A DNA stretch of 6,063 bases from Acidobacteriota bacterium (lineage in GTDB: Bacteria; Acidobacteriota; Terriglobia; UBA7540): contig JAJYJL010000568.1 of the NCBI GenBank assembly GCA_021789565.1, positions 1 to 6,063 of the forward strand, in the 5' to 3' direction. Below are positions 1-6,063 of this stretch, in pieces; positions within the stretch are counted from its first letter, which is position 1; every line of letters starts with the position of its first letter. A model generated the notes under the pieces. It was given only the letters and a program-made list of their open reading frames with translations, was not told the origin of the DNA and searched no databases. A program made the translations under genes and the position numbers.

Positions 1-2
1 AG

Positions 3-488
3 AGGCGGGGGGCCTCCCGTGTTTGGCTAGGTCTGTTCGCGCCCCAGGCCCCGGAACCGTCGCACCTTGACGTGACGATTGCGCGGCTCAAGGCTCTCGC
101 AGGAGAGGACCGCGTTGGATCGCCCATCCTCGAGGATTCGCACCGTCCCGGTGGTTTTCGCATGGAGCGCTTTGCCGGAGACGTAAAGGCACACGCGCCG
201 CAGGTCGGATATCCGCGACTGGCATTGCGGCGCATGCGCCCACCGAAGCCTGTGCAGGTGGTGCCCCAGGCAAAGCGGCCCGTTGCTTTCAGAGATAGAG
301 AGAATCGCTACGAGGTGACGGCCGCCTACGGGCCCTGGCGCACGAGTGGCTGCTGGTGGGCCGTGGATGGCTGGAATGAAGAAGAGTGGGATGTACGAGC
401 AGTGAGCGGCACGAACCCTGCTGTCACATGTCTGTTGGTCTGCGATCGTGTGCGGAATGCCTGGTGGCTGGAAGCATTCTATGACTGA
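3..488 (+). CDS. imuB: ImuB, Y-family DNA polymerase-like mutasome protein, C-terminal part (5' end outside window)
   Basis: The frame is open from the left edge, so this is the last ~161 residues of a protein that normally has about 500. The visible part reads WLGLFAPQAPEPSHLD, then ARLKALAGEDRVGSPILED, then FRMERF, RPPKPVQV, GPWRTSGCWW, EEWDV, and ends WWLEAFYD. This is the C-terminal region typical of the ImuB/'DNA polymerase Y family' proteins of imuA-imuB-dnaE2 cassettes. In the known system ImuB has lost polymerase activity and acts as the hub joining ImuA, the beta clamp and DnaE2 during SOS translesion synthesis. The polymerase-like and clamp-binding parts lie outside the window and cannot be judged. 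The stop codon (486-488) overlaps the dnaE2 start at 481, which supports an operon. A GTG at 72 is only an internal codon: the homology continues upstream of it. No damage is visible in this part. Confidence 0.88.
   Translation, partial: RRGASRVWLGLFAPQAPEPSHLDVTIARLKALAGEDRVGSPILEDSHRPGGFRMERFAGDVKAHAPQVGYPRLALRRMRPPKPVQVVPQAKRPVAFRDRENRYEVTAAYGPWRTSGCWWAVDGWNEEEWDVRAVSGTNPAVTCLLVCDRVRNAWWLEAFYD
470..474 (+). promoter_or_regulatory. Ribosome binding site deciding the dnaE2 start
   Basis: GGAAG lies 6 bases before ATG 481. That ATG overlaps the imuB stop (ATGACTGA, 481-488). This pairing favours 481 over the in-frame ATG at 448, which would lie deeper inside imuB without a comparable site. 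The arrangement suggests translational coupling of the two genes. Confidence 0.6.
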
Positions 489-2253
489 ACGCACTCCCAG
501 TGTGCCAAACAGCCGCTCTCCGGGCACGCCGGTCTGTCATCCGAATGATGCAACGAATCAACCAAGCATTGAGGAACAGAGGCGATTCTCGATTGGGCGA
601 AGCACTCTGGCGCTTTCGAATGACGGCTGTTACGTCGAGTTGCATGCTGCCAGCGCCTTCAGTTTTCTGGATGGAGCATCGCAACCGGATACTTTGATTG
701 AGCATGCGGCCAGGCTGGGCATGCCGGCGATAGCATTGGCCGACCGAAACGGTTTGTACGGTGCGGCACGGTTCCATACAGCGGGGAAACGAAGCAACAT
801 CAGAGCGCATATCGGTGCTGAGATCGCCGTCTCCTCTTTAGGTAGCAGACTCATGCTGCCGACGTGGTTACCGCATCAGGTTCAAGTGGAACCGTCGCGG
901 GTTGTAATGCTGTGTGCCTCGCAGACCGGGTACAAGAACCTCTGCCAGCTCATCACGCGCATGAAGATGCGCGAGTCCAGGAAGGCGGAAGGTGCTGCGA
1001 CGCTGGAGGATCTCGAAGAGTTTGCTGCCGGTCTGATCTGCCTGACGGGTGGCGAAGAAGGACCACTGTCCTCAGCGCTCGGGCATGGGGCGCAGCGAGA
1101 AGCGGCTCGGACTGCCGACCGGCTGGCTTCAATCTACTGCCGTCGCAATCTGTATCTCGAACTCCAGCGCCATCAGCAACGAGACGAAGAGAGCCGCAAT
1201 CAGGCTCTGCTCAGCGTTGCCTCCAGCCTGGGCTTGCCCATTATCGCCACCAACGGCGTGCGCTATGCGGCAGAAAATGACAGACAGTTACTGGATGTGT
1301 TCACGGCAATCCGCCATCACACCACGCTCGACCTTGCGGGGCGATTGTTATCCACCAACTCTGCGCGGCATCTACGTGCACCGCAGGAAATGATTTCGCT
1401 GTTCTCGGATCTACCTGAAGCAATCGTCAATACACGAATCGTGAGTGACAGGCTCGAGTTTACTCTCGACAATCTTGGCTACGAATTCCCGCGCTACCCG
1501 GTGCCAGATGGCGAGTCGATGGACAGCTTTCTGGCCAAGCGCGTGGACGAAGGTGTGATGAAGCGTTACGGCTCATCCGCCAGGCGGTATCTCCTCGATA
1601 AAGCTCGCGCTCAGGTTCGGCGCGAGCTTGCGCTGATCGCGAAGCTCGGCTTTGCTGGATACTTTCTGATTGTCTGGGACATCATCCGTTACTGCCAGCA
1701 GTATGGCATCCTTGTTCAGGGACGAGGCTCTGCAGCCAACTCCGCCGTCTGCTACGCGCTTGAGATCACCGCTGTCGATCCTATCGGCATGGAACTGCTC
1801 TTCGAGCGGTTCCTCTCAGAAAATTGTGGTGAGTGGCCCGATATCGACCTTGATCTGCCTTCCGGCGATGAACGGGAAAAGGTGATTCAGTACATCTACG
1901 AACGCTATGGATCGCTGGGTGCCGCGATGACGGCAAACGTCATCACCTATCGTGGACGCTCAGCCGCGCGCGAAGTGGGCAAGGTGCTCGGCTTCGATGA
2001 GGAGCAGCTTGGGCGACTCACAGACCTTGTGGGGTATTGGGAGTGGCGCGGCGCAAACGACACCATGGCGCGCCACTTCGATCAGGCAGGCTTCGATGTG
2101 CACCATCGGCGGATTGCGCACTATCTCGACCTCTGCCAGCGAATGCAGGATCTGCCTCGGCATCTTGGGTGGAATAGCCAACCAAGGGGACCTCAGGACA
2201 TTCTGCCTCAAGAGAGGAATAGCCCGTCATGTATGGTCTTTAGTATGCAGTAA
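481..2253 (+). pseudogene. dnaE2: Error-prone DNA polymerase DnaE2, C-terminally truncated
   Basis: Homologue of DnaE2, the PolIII-alpha-type polymerase that does error-prone translesion synthesis with ImuA/ImuB. Numbering from ATG 481 gives 590 residues against roughly 1000-1100 in the family. A ~50-residue N-terminal extension is followed by the PHP domain (YVELHAASAFSFLDG at about 51, then ADRNGLYGAARFH). The start of the C-family polymerase core follows: GYFLIVWDIIRYC and QGRGSAANSAVCYALEIT at about 393-430, PDIDLDLPSGDEREKV at 453-468 carrying two catalytic aspartates, MTANVITYRGRSAAREVGK, and QDLPRHLG at 556-563. The family normally continues QHSGGMVI. Here the match stops at base 2170 and a ~27-residue unrelated tail runs to the TAA at 2251. 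The third catalytic Asp, the remainder of the fingers, the clamp-binding and the OB regions are absent, and I find no trace of them downstream in any frame. This points to deletion or rearrangement rather than a simple frameshift. A stable N-terminal fragment could still be made, but it should have no polymerase activity. Confidence 0.85.
2171..2224 (+). repeat. 9-base direct repeat at the dnaE2 break
   Basis: GGAATAGCC occurs at 2171-2179 and again at 2216-2224, 45 bases apart. The first copy begins at the base where dnaE2 homology ends. Short direct repeats at a break can be deletion microhomology or target-site remnants, but a chance match is possible. Confidence 0.35.
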
Positions 2254-2479
2254 CCAGATTCTCATTGGACGAGAGAGCGAATTGTTCGAGATGCGCTGCT
2301 TGTCGTTCAGGACCGATGGTGTGGTAGAAAGTTAAGAGAGCCCACAGAAACGGAGTAGCTGCAGGGTGTCTGCACTTGTTCAATTCGGAGGCGCCCGGAA
2401 GGTCCTTCCTGACGAGGCGTGGAAACCATTTGGAATCATACCAATAGAGGCGACCAAGCGCGGAGATACGGGGAGAGCT
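2240..2479 (-). pseudogene. Possible minus-strand gene remnant (79 codons, no start codon at its upstream edge)
   Basis: Reading the minus strand from just inside a stop at 2480-2482 to a TAA at 2240-2242 gives 79 open codons. The sequence is gene-like, with stretches such as GRLYWYDSKWFPRLVRKD, PGASELNKCRHPAATPFLWA, LLTFYHTIGPERQAAHLEQF and SSNENLVTAY at the end. There is no ATG or GTG in frame and only one internal TTG, so it cannot be an intact gene. It fills most of the space between the end of the dnaE2 match and the next gene, and may be the 3' end of a gene brought in by the rearrangement. I do not recognise the family. The alternative is a chance open frame. Confidence 0.25.
2470..2475 (+). 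promoter_or_regulatory. Strong Shine-Dalgarno upstream of the GGDEF gene, serving an out-of-frame ATG
   Basis: GGGGAG lies 6 bases before ATG 2482, an ideal layout. That ATG is in the frame one base off from the diguanylate cyclase reading frame and would give only a short shadow peptide. The in-frame ATG at 2507 is too far away (31 bases) to use this site directly. Confidence 0.45.
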
Positions 2480-2506
2480 TTATGGATCCCACTTCGAAAA
2501 TTGCTT

Positions 2507-4876
2507 ATGGCGTTGGCCGCTCTTTTCTCGCTTTCAACGGCTTTTGCATCCGAGCAGGGCCCGCTTACAACTCTGCGCGCAGTGCATGCGCTCAGGAATA
2601 CAGAAGCAGACCATGGGATTCCTGTCGCTTTTGAAGCCACTGTGGTCTACTCGCGTGGGTACGAAAGTTTGCTCTTCGTCCAAGACGGCGATGCAGCAAT
2701 CTTCGTCAAGCCCGCCACGCAGGAATCACTGATCCCAGGAGATCGCATCTTCATCAAGGGCATGACCCAGGGCAGCTTTCGGCCACTCGTCGTAGCCAGT
2801 GCCATCACGCTGCTTCGTCACGGCAACTTACCAAAGCCGATGTCTGCCACCTTCGACGAGTTGATACGAGCTCAGTACGACTGTCGGCTGGTCAGTGTCC
2901 ACGCGACGGTTCGCGCTGTGGACCGTGTAGTAAGCTCTGCGGCCCGTGTGGGCAGCACCCGGCTGCAACTGGCGATGGACGGCGGCCACATCGAAGCGTA
3001 CGTCGACAGTGACGACGAACAACGGCTCGAAAACCTCCTGGATGATGACGTCGAAATTACGGGAGTCGCCGCGGGTAAGTTCGACGACAAGATGCAGCAA
3101 ACAGGGGTCGTTCTTTACGTCTCGAATCTCACAGGTGTGAAAGTCCTCAAGCGAATCGAGACAAGATTCTGGTCCCTTCCGATCACGCCAATGGACCAAA
3201 TCCTTTCTGGCTATCATCAGCGAGATATGTCACACAGGATCCAGGTTCATGGAACGATTACCTACTACGAGCCCGGAGCGGTCGTCGTGCTTCAGGACGG
3301 AACCAAAAGCCTGTGGATCTCGACGCATACCCATGCGTCCTTGCATATCGGCGACTGCGCGGTCGCATCAGGTTTTCCCGACGCGCACGACCGCTTCTTG
3401 GAGTTGAACGACAGCGAAATCCTGGACAGCCACATTCCAGCCCCCATCACTCCGAGACCAGCCACCTGGAGTCAGCTGGCTTTTTGGAATAGCAGCAGAC
3501 CGGATGGGCATCAGAACGATTTGGTCTCGATCGACGGCCAGATTGTCACGGAGGTGCGGGAGACGGCGCAGGACGAATATGTCATCGATGCCGATGGCCG
3601 CCTGTTCACTGCGATCTATCGACATCCGCATGGAGACGCCATCCTTCCGCCGATGCGGCAAATACCGCTGGGCACTCGAGTCCGTGTCACGGGCATTTGC
3701 GCGGTAGTGGATACCCGTGGAATTAGCCCGGGCACTGAGGTGCCGTTCGATATCCTCCTTCGTTCTTTCGACGATATTGCGGTCGTTGCCCGGCCTTCTC
3801 TTATGAATGTCCGCAATCTCATCCTTCTCGTCGGCCTTCTCCTGGTGTTGCTGTTCGCCGCCGGCATGAGGGAATGGATACGCGAACGCAAAGTGCGTCG
3901 CCAGAGCGCCGCGGTGGCTTACATGGAGCGTCAACGCAGCCGTATTCTTGAAGATATCAATGGCTCTCGTCCTCTCGCCGAGATCATCGAGCAGATTGTC
4001 ACTCTGACATCTTTCAAGCTACGTTACGCCCCCTGCTGGTGCCAGATTGTCGATGGTGCAACACTCGGGAAATGCCCGCGGAAACTGGATGCCTATCGCG
4101 TCGTCGAAGAGCAGATTCCCGCTCGATCCGGACCGCCGCTTGGTGTCTTCTACGCCGCGTTTCATCCACGTACCAAACCGGTCGCCAATGAAGCTGAGGC
4201 CCTTTCTATGGCGGCGTCAATGACCAAACTATCCATCGAGACCAGGCGGCTGTACTCCGATCTTCAGCATCGTTCCCAGTTCGATCTGCTGACTGACATC
4301 CACAACCGGTTCTCGCTGGAAACCTATCTGGAAGAGCATATTGAGAAGGTCCGTCAGGATGCCGGTATCTTCGGGTTGATTTACATCGATCTCAACGATT
4401 TTAAGCAGGTCAACGATGTTTACGGGCACCATGTTGGTGACCTGTACCTCCAGGAGGCGGCGGCTCGCATGAAGCACATGCTGCGCACCGGTGACATGCT
4501 TGCGCGGATCGGCGGCGACGAATTTGCCGTGCTCGTTCCGCGCCCACACAACCGCAGAGAAGTCGCGGAGATTGCACAGCGTCTTGAACGCAGCTTCGAC
4601 GAGCCGTGCTCTTTCGACGGATACGTGCTGCATGGCTCTGCAAGCGTCGGCATCGCGCTCTATCCCGAAGACGGCTCGACTCGGGAGAGCTTATTGAACG
4701 CGGCCGACGCAGCCATGTACGTAGTCAAGCATGCCAAGAAGCAGACCGCTGAGCCATCTTCCGACGCAGGAATGCAGCGGCCGTGCTCAAAGAGCGCGCA
4801 TAACAATAGAGAAGTTTCCCCTGCAACTGAATCATTGAAAACGACATCTCGATATCCATTTACGCCGCGTAGATAG
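2507..4876 (+). CDS. Membrane-bound diguanylate cyclase with periplasmic OB-like sensor repeats
   Basis: Predicted to make cyclic di-GMP from two GTP at the inner membrane. From ATG 2507 it has 789 residues. A hydrophobic signal segment (MALAALFSLSTAFA) comes first. Then about 410 residues of mostly beta-type sequence follow, with repeated patterns such as LLFVQDGDAAIFV...PGDRIFIKG, VVVLQDGTKSLWIS and GTRVRVTG, read as OB-like units facing the periplasm. One membrane helix (about 436-453, LILLVGLLLVLLFAAG) leads into a basic linker and a weak GAF-like region (about 468-581). The GGDEF domain (about 589-746) is complete: LLTDIHNR, metal Asp in YIDLNDFK (D628), substrate-side N636 and D645, RTGD inhibitory I-site (660-663) five residues before GGDEF (669-673), and a final DAAMYVVK. 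A low-complexity tail of about 45 residues follows. The start is uncertain: the frame is open back to GTG 2366, and the basic residues just before 2507 (PLRKLL) would complete the signal peptide. A one-base change near 2485 may have displaced the original start. Confidence 0.85.
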   Translation: MALAALFSLSTAFASEQGPLTTLRAVHALRNTEADHGIPVAFEATVVYSRGYESLLFVQDGDAAIFVKPATQESLIPGDRIFIKGMTQGSFRPLVVASAITLLRHGNLPKPMSATFDELIRAQYDCRLVSVHATVRAVDRVVSSAARVGSTRLQLAMDGGHIEAYVDSDDEQRLENLLDDDVEITGVAAGKFDDKMQQTGVVLYVSNLTGVKVLKRIETRFWSLPITPMDQILSGYHQRDMSHRIQVHGTITYYEPGAVVVLQDGTKSLWISTHTHASLHIGDCAVASGFPDAHDRFLELNDSEILDSHIPAPITPRPATWSQLAFWNSSRPDGHQNDLVSIDGQIVTEVRETAQDEYVIDADGRLFTAIYRHPHGDAILPPMRQIPLGTRVRVTGICAVVDTRGISPGTEVPFDILLRSFDDIAVVARPSLMNVRNLILLVGLLLVLLFAAGMREWIRERKVRRQSAAVAYMERQRSRILEDINGSRPLAEIIEQIVTLTSFKLRYAPCWCQIVDGATLGKCPRKLDAYRVVEEQIPARSGPPLGVFYAAFHPRTKPVANEAEALSMAASMTKLSIETRRLYSDLQHRSQFDLLTDIHNRFSLETYLEEHIEKVRQDAGIFGLIYIDLNDFKQVNDVYGHHVGDLYLQEAAARMKHMLRTGDMLARIGGDEFAVLVPRPHNRREVAEIAQRLERSFDEPCSFDGYVLHGSASVGIALYPEDGSTRESLLNAADAAMYVVKHAKKQTAEPSSDAGMQRPCSKSAHNNREVSPATESLKTTSRYPFTPRR

Positions 4877-5145
4877 CTGTCGGTTGGAGATCAATTTCCG
4901 TGAAAGAACCCACCGCTCAGGGGGGAAAGACGCCAACCTACCCAAGATTGCTGCGGCATCACTGGCGGAGTCGGTGGACACCGGAGAACCCTTCGCTACA
5001 CGTTGAGCCCGGCAATCGGCAGCAAGGGATGATCCTGAGACACCAAGCAATATTCCGTTGTGATCTTCTTTTGTGCCCTTGTTCGAGGCCTGTTTTGCGA
5101 TGGGGGTTGATCGCCATCCGAATCATCGAAACTGGGTTACCCCTC
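4877..5145. other. Intergenic stretch with no supported gene
   Basis: I see no clear terminator hairpin, promoter or RNA gene here. Plus-strand frame 4884-5006 (TTG start, 40 residues, ending LAESVDTGEPFATR) has gene-like codons but no ribosome binding site and no recognised relative. It might be a fragment. Frame 4900-5145 is open and in phase with the next small ORF but its composition is not protein-like, so I start that ORF at ATG 5146. Confidence 0.4.
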
Positions 5146-5364
5146 ATGAAAAAGACGAAAGCGGATCAGAAACACCTGCTCGCGGAACTCCATCGGCTTG
5201 AGTGCAAGCCGCCCAAAAGAACCGACCGTCTCGTCGCGAGGCATTTGAAATGCGAAGAATCACAAAGCTTGGCGCACGCCGTCGCGGAAGCGGCCAGGAG
5301 ATCGTCGTTCGGCGCGATGCCAGTTCTCGAAGCCCCGAGCGAAATGCTGTCGCCGCTGATATAG
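5146..5364 (+). CDS. Small hypothetical protein (72 aa)
   Basis: ATG 5146 opens a 72-residue basic, helix-rich protein beginning MKKTKADQKHLLAELHRLE, with two cysteines, and ending EAPSEMLSPLI. Codon use is of normal coding type in this frame up to about 5360, which is the main support. The upstream ribosome binding site is weak. I do not recognise the family. The 3' 115 bases overlap the longer frame that begins at ATG 5250, which is unusual, so one of three things holds: this ORF is real and the next gene starts later (TTG 5430); the next start is right and this ORF is spurious; or the two are one gene split by a frameshift near 5365-5400. Confidence 0.4.
   Translation: MKKTKADQKHLLAELHRLECKPPKRTDRLVARHLKCEESQSLAHAVAEAARRSSFGAMPVLEAPSEMLSPLI
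5238..5241 (+). promoter_or_regulatory. Candidate ribosome binding site for the gene at 5250
   Basis: GAGG lies 8 bases before ATG 5250. It is the best start signal available for the long frame running off the right edge. The alternatives, GTG 5202 and TTG 5430, have no comparable site. Confidence 0.35.
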
Positions 5365-6063
5365 CTCTGCTGGGCCGGGGTTGCGGTGAAACCCTTCCGT
5401 CCCTCCGCTGCATCCCCACAAGCTATCGCTTGGAGACAAACGGCGAGCGCCTCTACCGTCTCTGCCTGGCGCTGGTGGAGAGGAATCTAGCCCACGAACA
5501 ACTCTGGCAACAAACCGGCAAGGTCGCTGTGGTCTTCGCGCGAACCGCCATTAAGAAGCTGATTGAGGAGTTCACGGGAGTGGCGCTCGAAGGCAAAGTC
5601 GACTTTTGCTTTGAAGCCAGGGATGACCTTGGGACAGGATATTGGCGGGGCGGAGCCCTTGGCGAAGGCAGGATAATGGCCGCCTTCGAACTTCGGGCAT
5701 ACGGCGACCTCAAAATCGGAGGTGCGCAGGACTTGCTCGAAGAGCAGGAGCGATTCCTCGGATCGGCGTTCTACTTCCTGTTGCGGAGATCGCTTGACCA
5801 GTGGATACGCATTTACGACTACACGGACGCCGAGTGTTACAAAGAACAGCTACGTGAATGGATGGCGCAGGACGAGCCCCAGAGCCGGGATGACTACGAG
5901 TTCCCGGAAGTTGATGAGGCGATCCCGGAACCCGTCCGGACCGCGAAGGACTGGACCTATCCCAGAGCACGCATGCTGCTGCGAAGGCATCTTCGGGGGC
6001 CGCATTTCGTGTGGACTCAGAAGCTGCTGACTCTTCATGATTTTGTCTACTTGACTTGGCCCC
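5250..6063 (+). CDS. Uncharacterised protein, 3' end outside window (weak resemblance to PRTRC system protein F)
   Basis: The frame is open without a stop from 5202 to the window edge; from ATG 5250 there are 271 codons. The first ~45 residues are Arg/Ser/Gly-rich and poorly protein-like. From about LPSLRCIPTSYRLETNGERL (near codon 52) onward the codon use and composition are convincing. Later segments include ALVERNLAHEQLWQQ, TAIKKLIEEF, YWRGGALGEG, FLGSAFYFLLRRSLDQWIRI, YDYTDAECYKEQLREW (about 189-204), and YEFPEVDEAIPEPV (about 216-229), then a basic stretch ending RGPHFVWTQKLLTLHDF. There is no signal peptide or membrane segment, so it is probably cytoplasmic. The LP...IP opening, the Y-D/E-E-rich block and the 'VDEAIPEPV' block recall my memory of PRTRC system protein F, the most divergent member of a ParB/ThiF-related cassette found on plasmids. 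This is a weak lead, not an identification. No other PRTRC gene is visible in the window. Confidence 0.55.
   Translation, partial: MRRITKLGARRRGSGQEIVVRRDASSRSPERNAVAADIALLGRGCGETLPSLRCIPTSYRLETNGERLYRLCLALVERNLAHEQLWQQTGKVAVVFARTAIKKLIEEFTGVALEGKVDFCFEARDDLGTGYWRGGALGEGRIMAAFELRAYGDLKIGGAQDLLEEQERFLGSAFYFLLRRSLDQWIRIYDYTDAECYKEQLREWMAQDEPQSRDDYEFPEVDEAIPEPVRTAKDWTYPRARMLLRRHLRGPHFVWTQKLLTLHDFVYLTWP

Noticed and set aside
448..480. Earlier in-frame ATG 448 as the dnaE2 start
   Set aside because: It lies 41 bases inside imuB. ATG 481 has a well-placed GGAAG and overlaps the imuB stop as expected for a coupled pair.
2018..2230. Minus-strand ORF starting at 2230 with gene-like first residues (MTGYSSLEAECPEVPLVGYS)
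   Set aside because: Most of it lies antisense to well-matched dnaE2 sequence and reads as a shadow frame. The plus-strand frame is clearly the coding one.
2254..2358. Plus-strand continuation of the dnaE2 frame after its stop (VRDALLVVQDRWCGRKLREP) as a coding fragment
   Set aside because: No start, no resemblance to DnaE2 or any family I know, and the antisense reading is at least as protein-like.
2360..2374. Small inverted repeat TGCAG-5 bases-CTGCA as terminator or operator
   Set aside because: Only a 5-base stem with no following T run. Too short to distinguish from chance.
2366..2506. GTG 2366 as the start of the diguanylate cyclase
   Set aside because: It would put 47 non-typical residues before the signal segment, and the GCAGG before it is directly adjacent to the GTG. 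I kept it as an alternative but preferred 2507, noting the possible frameshift.
3368..3934. Long minus-strand ORF (188 codons) opposite the cyclase gene
   Set aside because: Composition is His/Arg-rich and unlike a folded protein, and it lies wholly antisense to the convincing cyclase frame.
5710..5970. Minus-strand ORF opposite the right-edge gene
   Set aside because: Ser/Arg/Pro-rich shadow of the plus-strand frame, which has far better coding character.
1..6063. CRISPR array, tRNA, rRNA or complete insertion sequence
   Set aside because: I found no regular repeat-spacer pattern, no cloverleaf-like or rRNA segment, and no transposase with terminal repeats on reading both strands.

Overview
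The window looks like an accessory or rearranged stretch of a Gram-negative bacterial chromosome, or possibly a large plasmid. The gene content and the style of the proteins (an imuB-dnaE2 mutagenesis cassette next to a secreted/membrane diguanylate cyclase with OB-like sensor repeats) suggest an acidobacterium. That placement is inference from family resemblance only; there is no rRNA or other taxonomic marker here. All genes called with confidence read left to right.

Bases 1-2253 hold the end of an SOS mutasome cassette. The 3' part of imuB (inactive Y-family polymerase partner) runs in from the left edge. It overlaps the start of dnaE2 (error-prone PolIII alpha) by 8 bases, as expected for translational coupling. 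dnaE2 is broken: it follows the family closely through the PHP domain and the first half of the polymerase core, including the PDIDLDLP catalytic motif, and stops matching at about base 2170, just after QDLPRHLG. It then ends after a short unrelated tail. The rest of the catalytic core (including the third catalytic Asp), beta-binding and OB parts are not found in any frame downstream. The local mutasome is therefore probably non-functional unless another dnaE2 exists elsewhere.

Bases 2170-2506 look like a rearrangement scar. They contain a 9-base direct repeat and a start-less minus-strand reading frame with gene-like codon use (2240-2479). They also contain a strong Shine-Dalgarno plus ATG that is one base out of frame with the next gene.

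Bases 2507-4876 encode a diguanylate cyclase: signal sequence, a large periplasmic part made of repeated OB-like beta units, one membrane segment, a weak GAF-like region and an intact GGDEF domain with an RxxD inhibitory site. It should make cyclic di-GMP in response to an envelope signal.

Bases 4877-5145 hold no gene I can support. From 5146 to the right edge there is a small 72-residue ORF and, in a different frame, a long reading frame (open at 6063) for a protein I do not firmly recognise. The two overlap by about 115 bases if the long frame starts at its best ATG, so either the start or the frame in this area is uncertain. The C-terminal style of the long protein weakly recalls PRTRC system protein F, a component of plasmid/element-borne cassettes, but this is only a lead.
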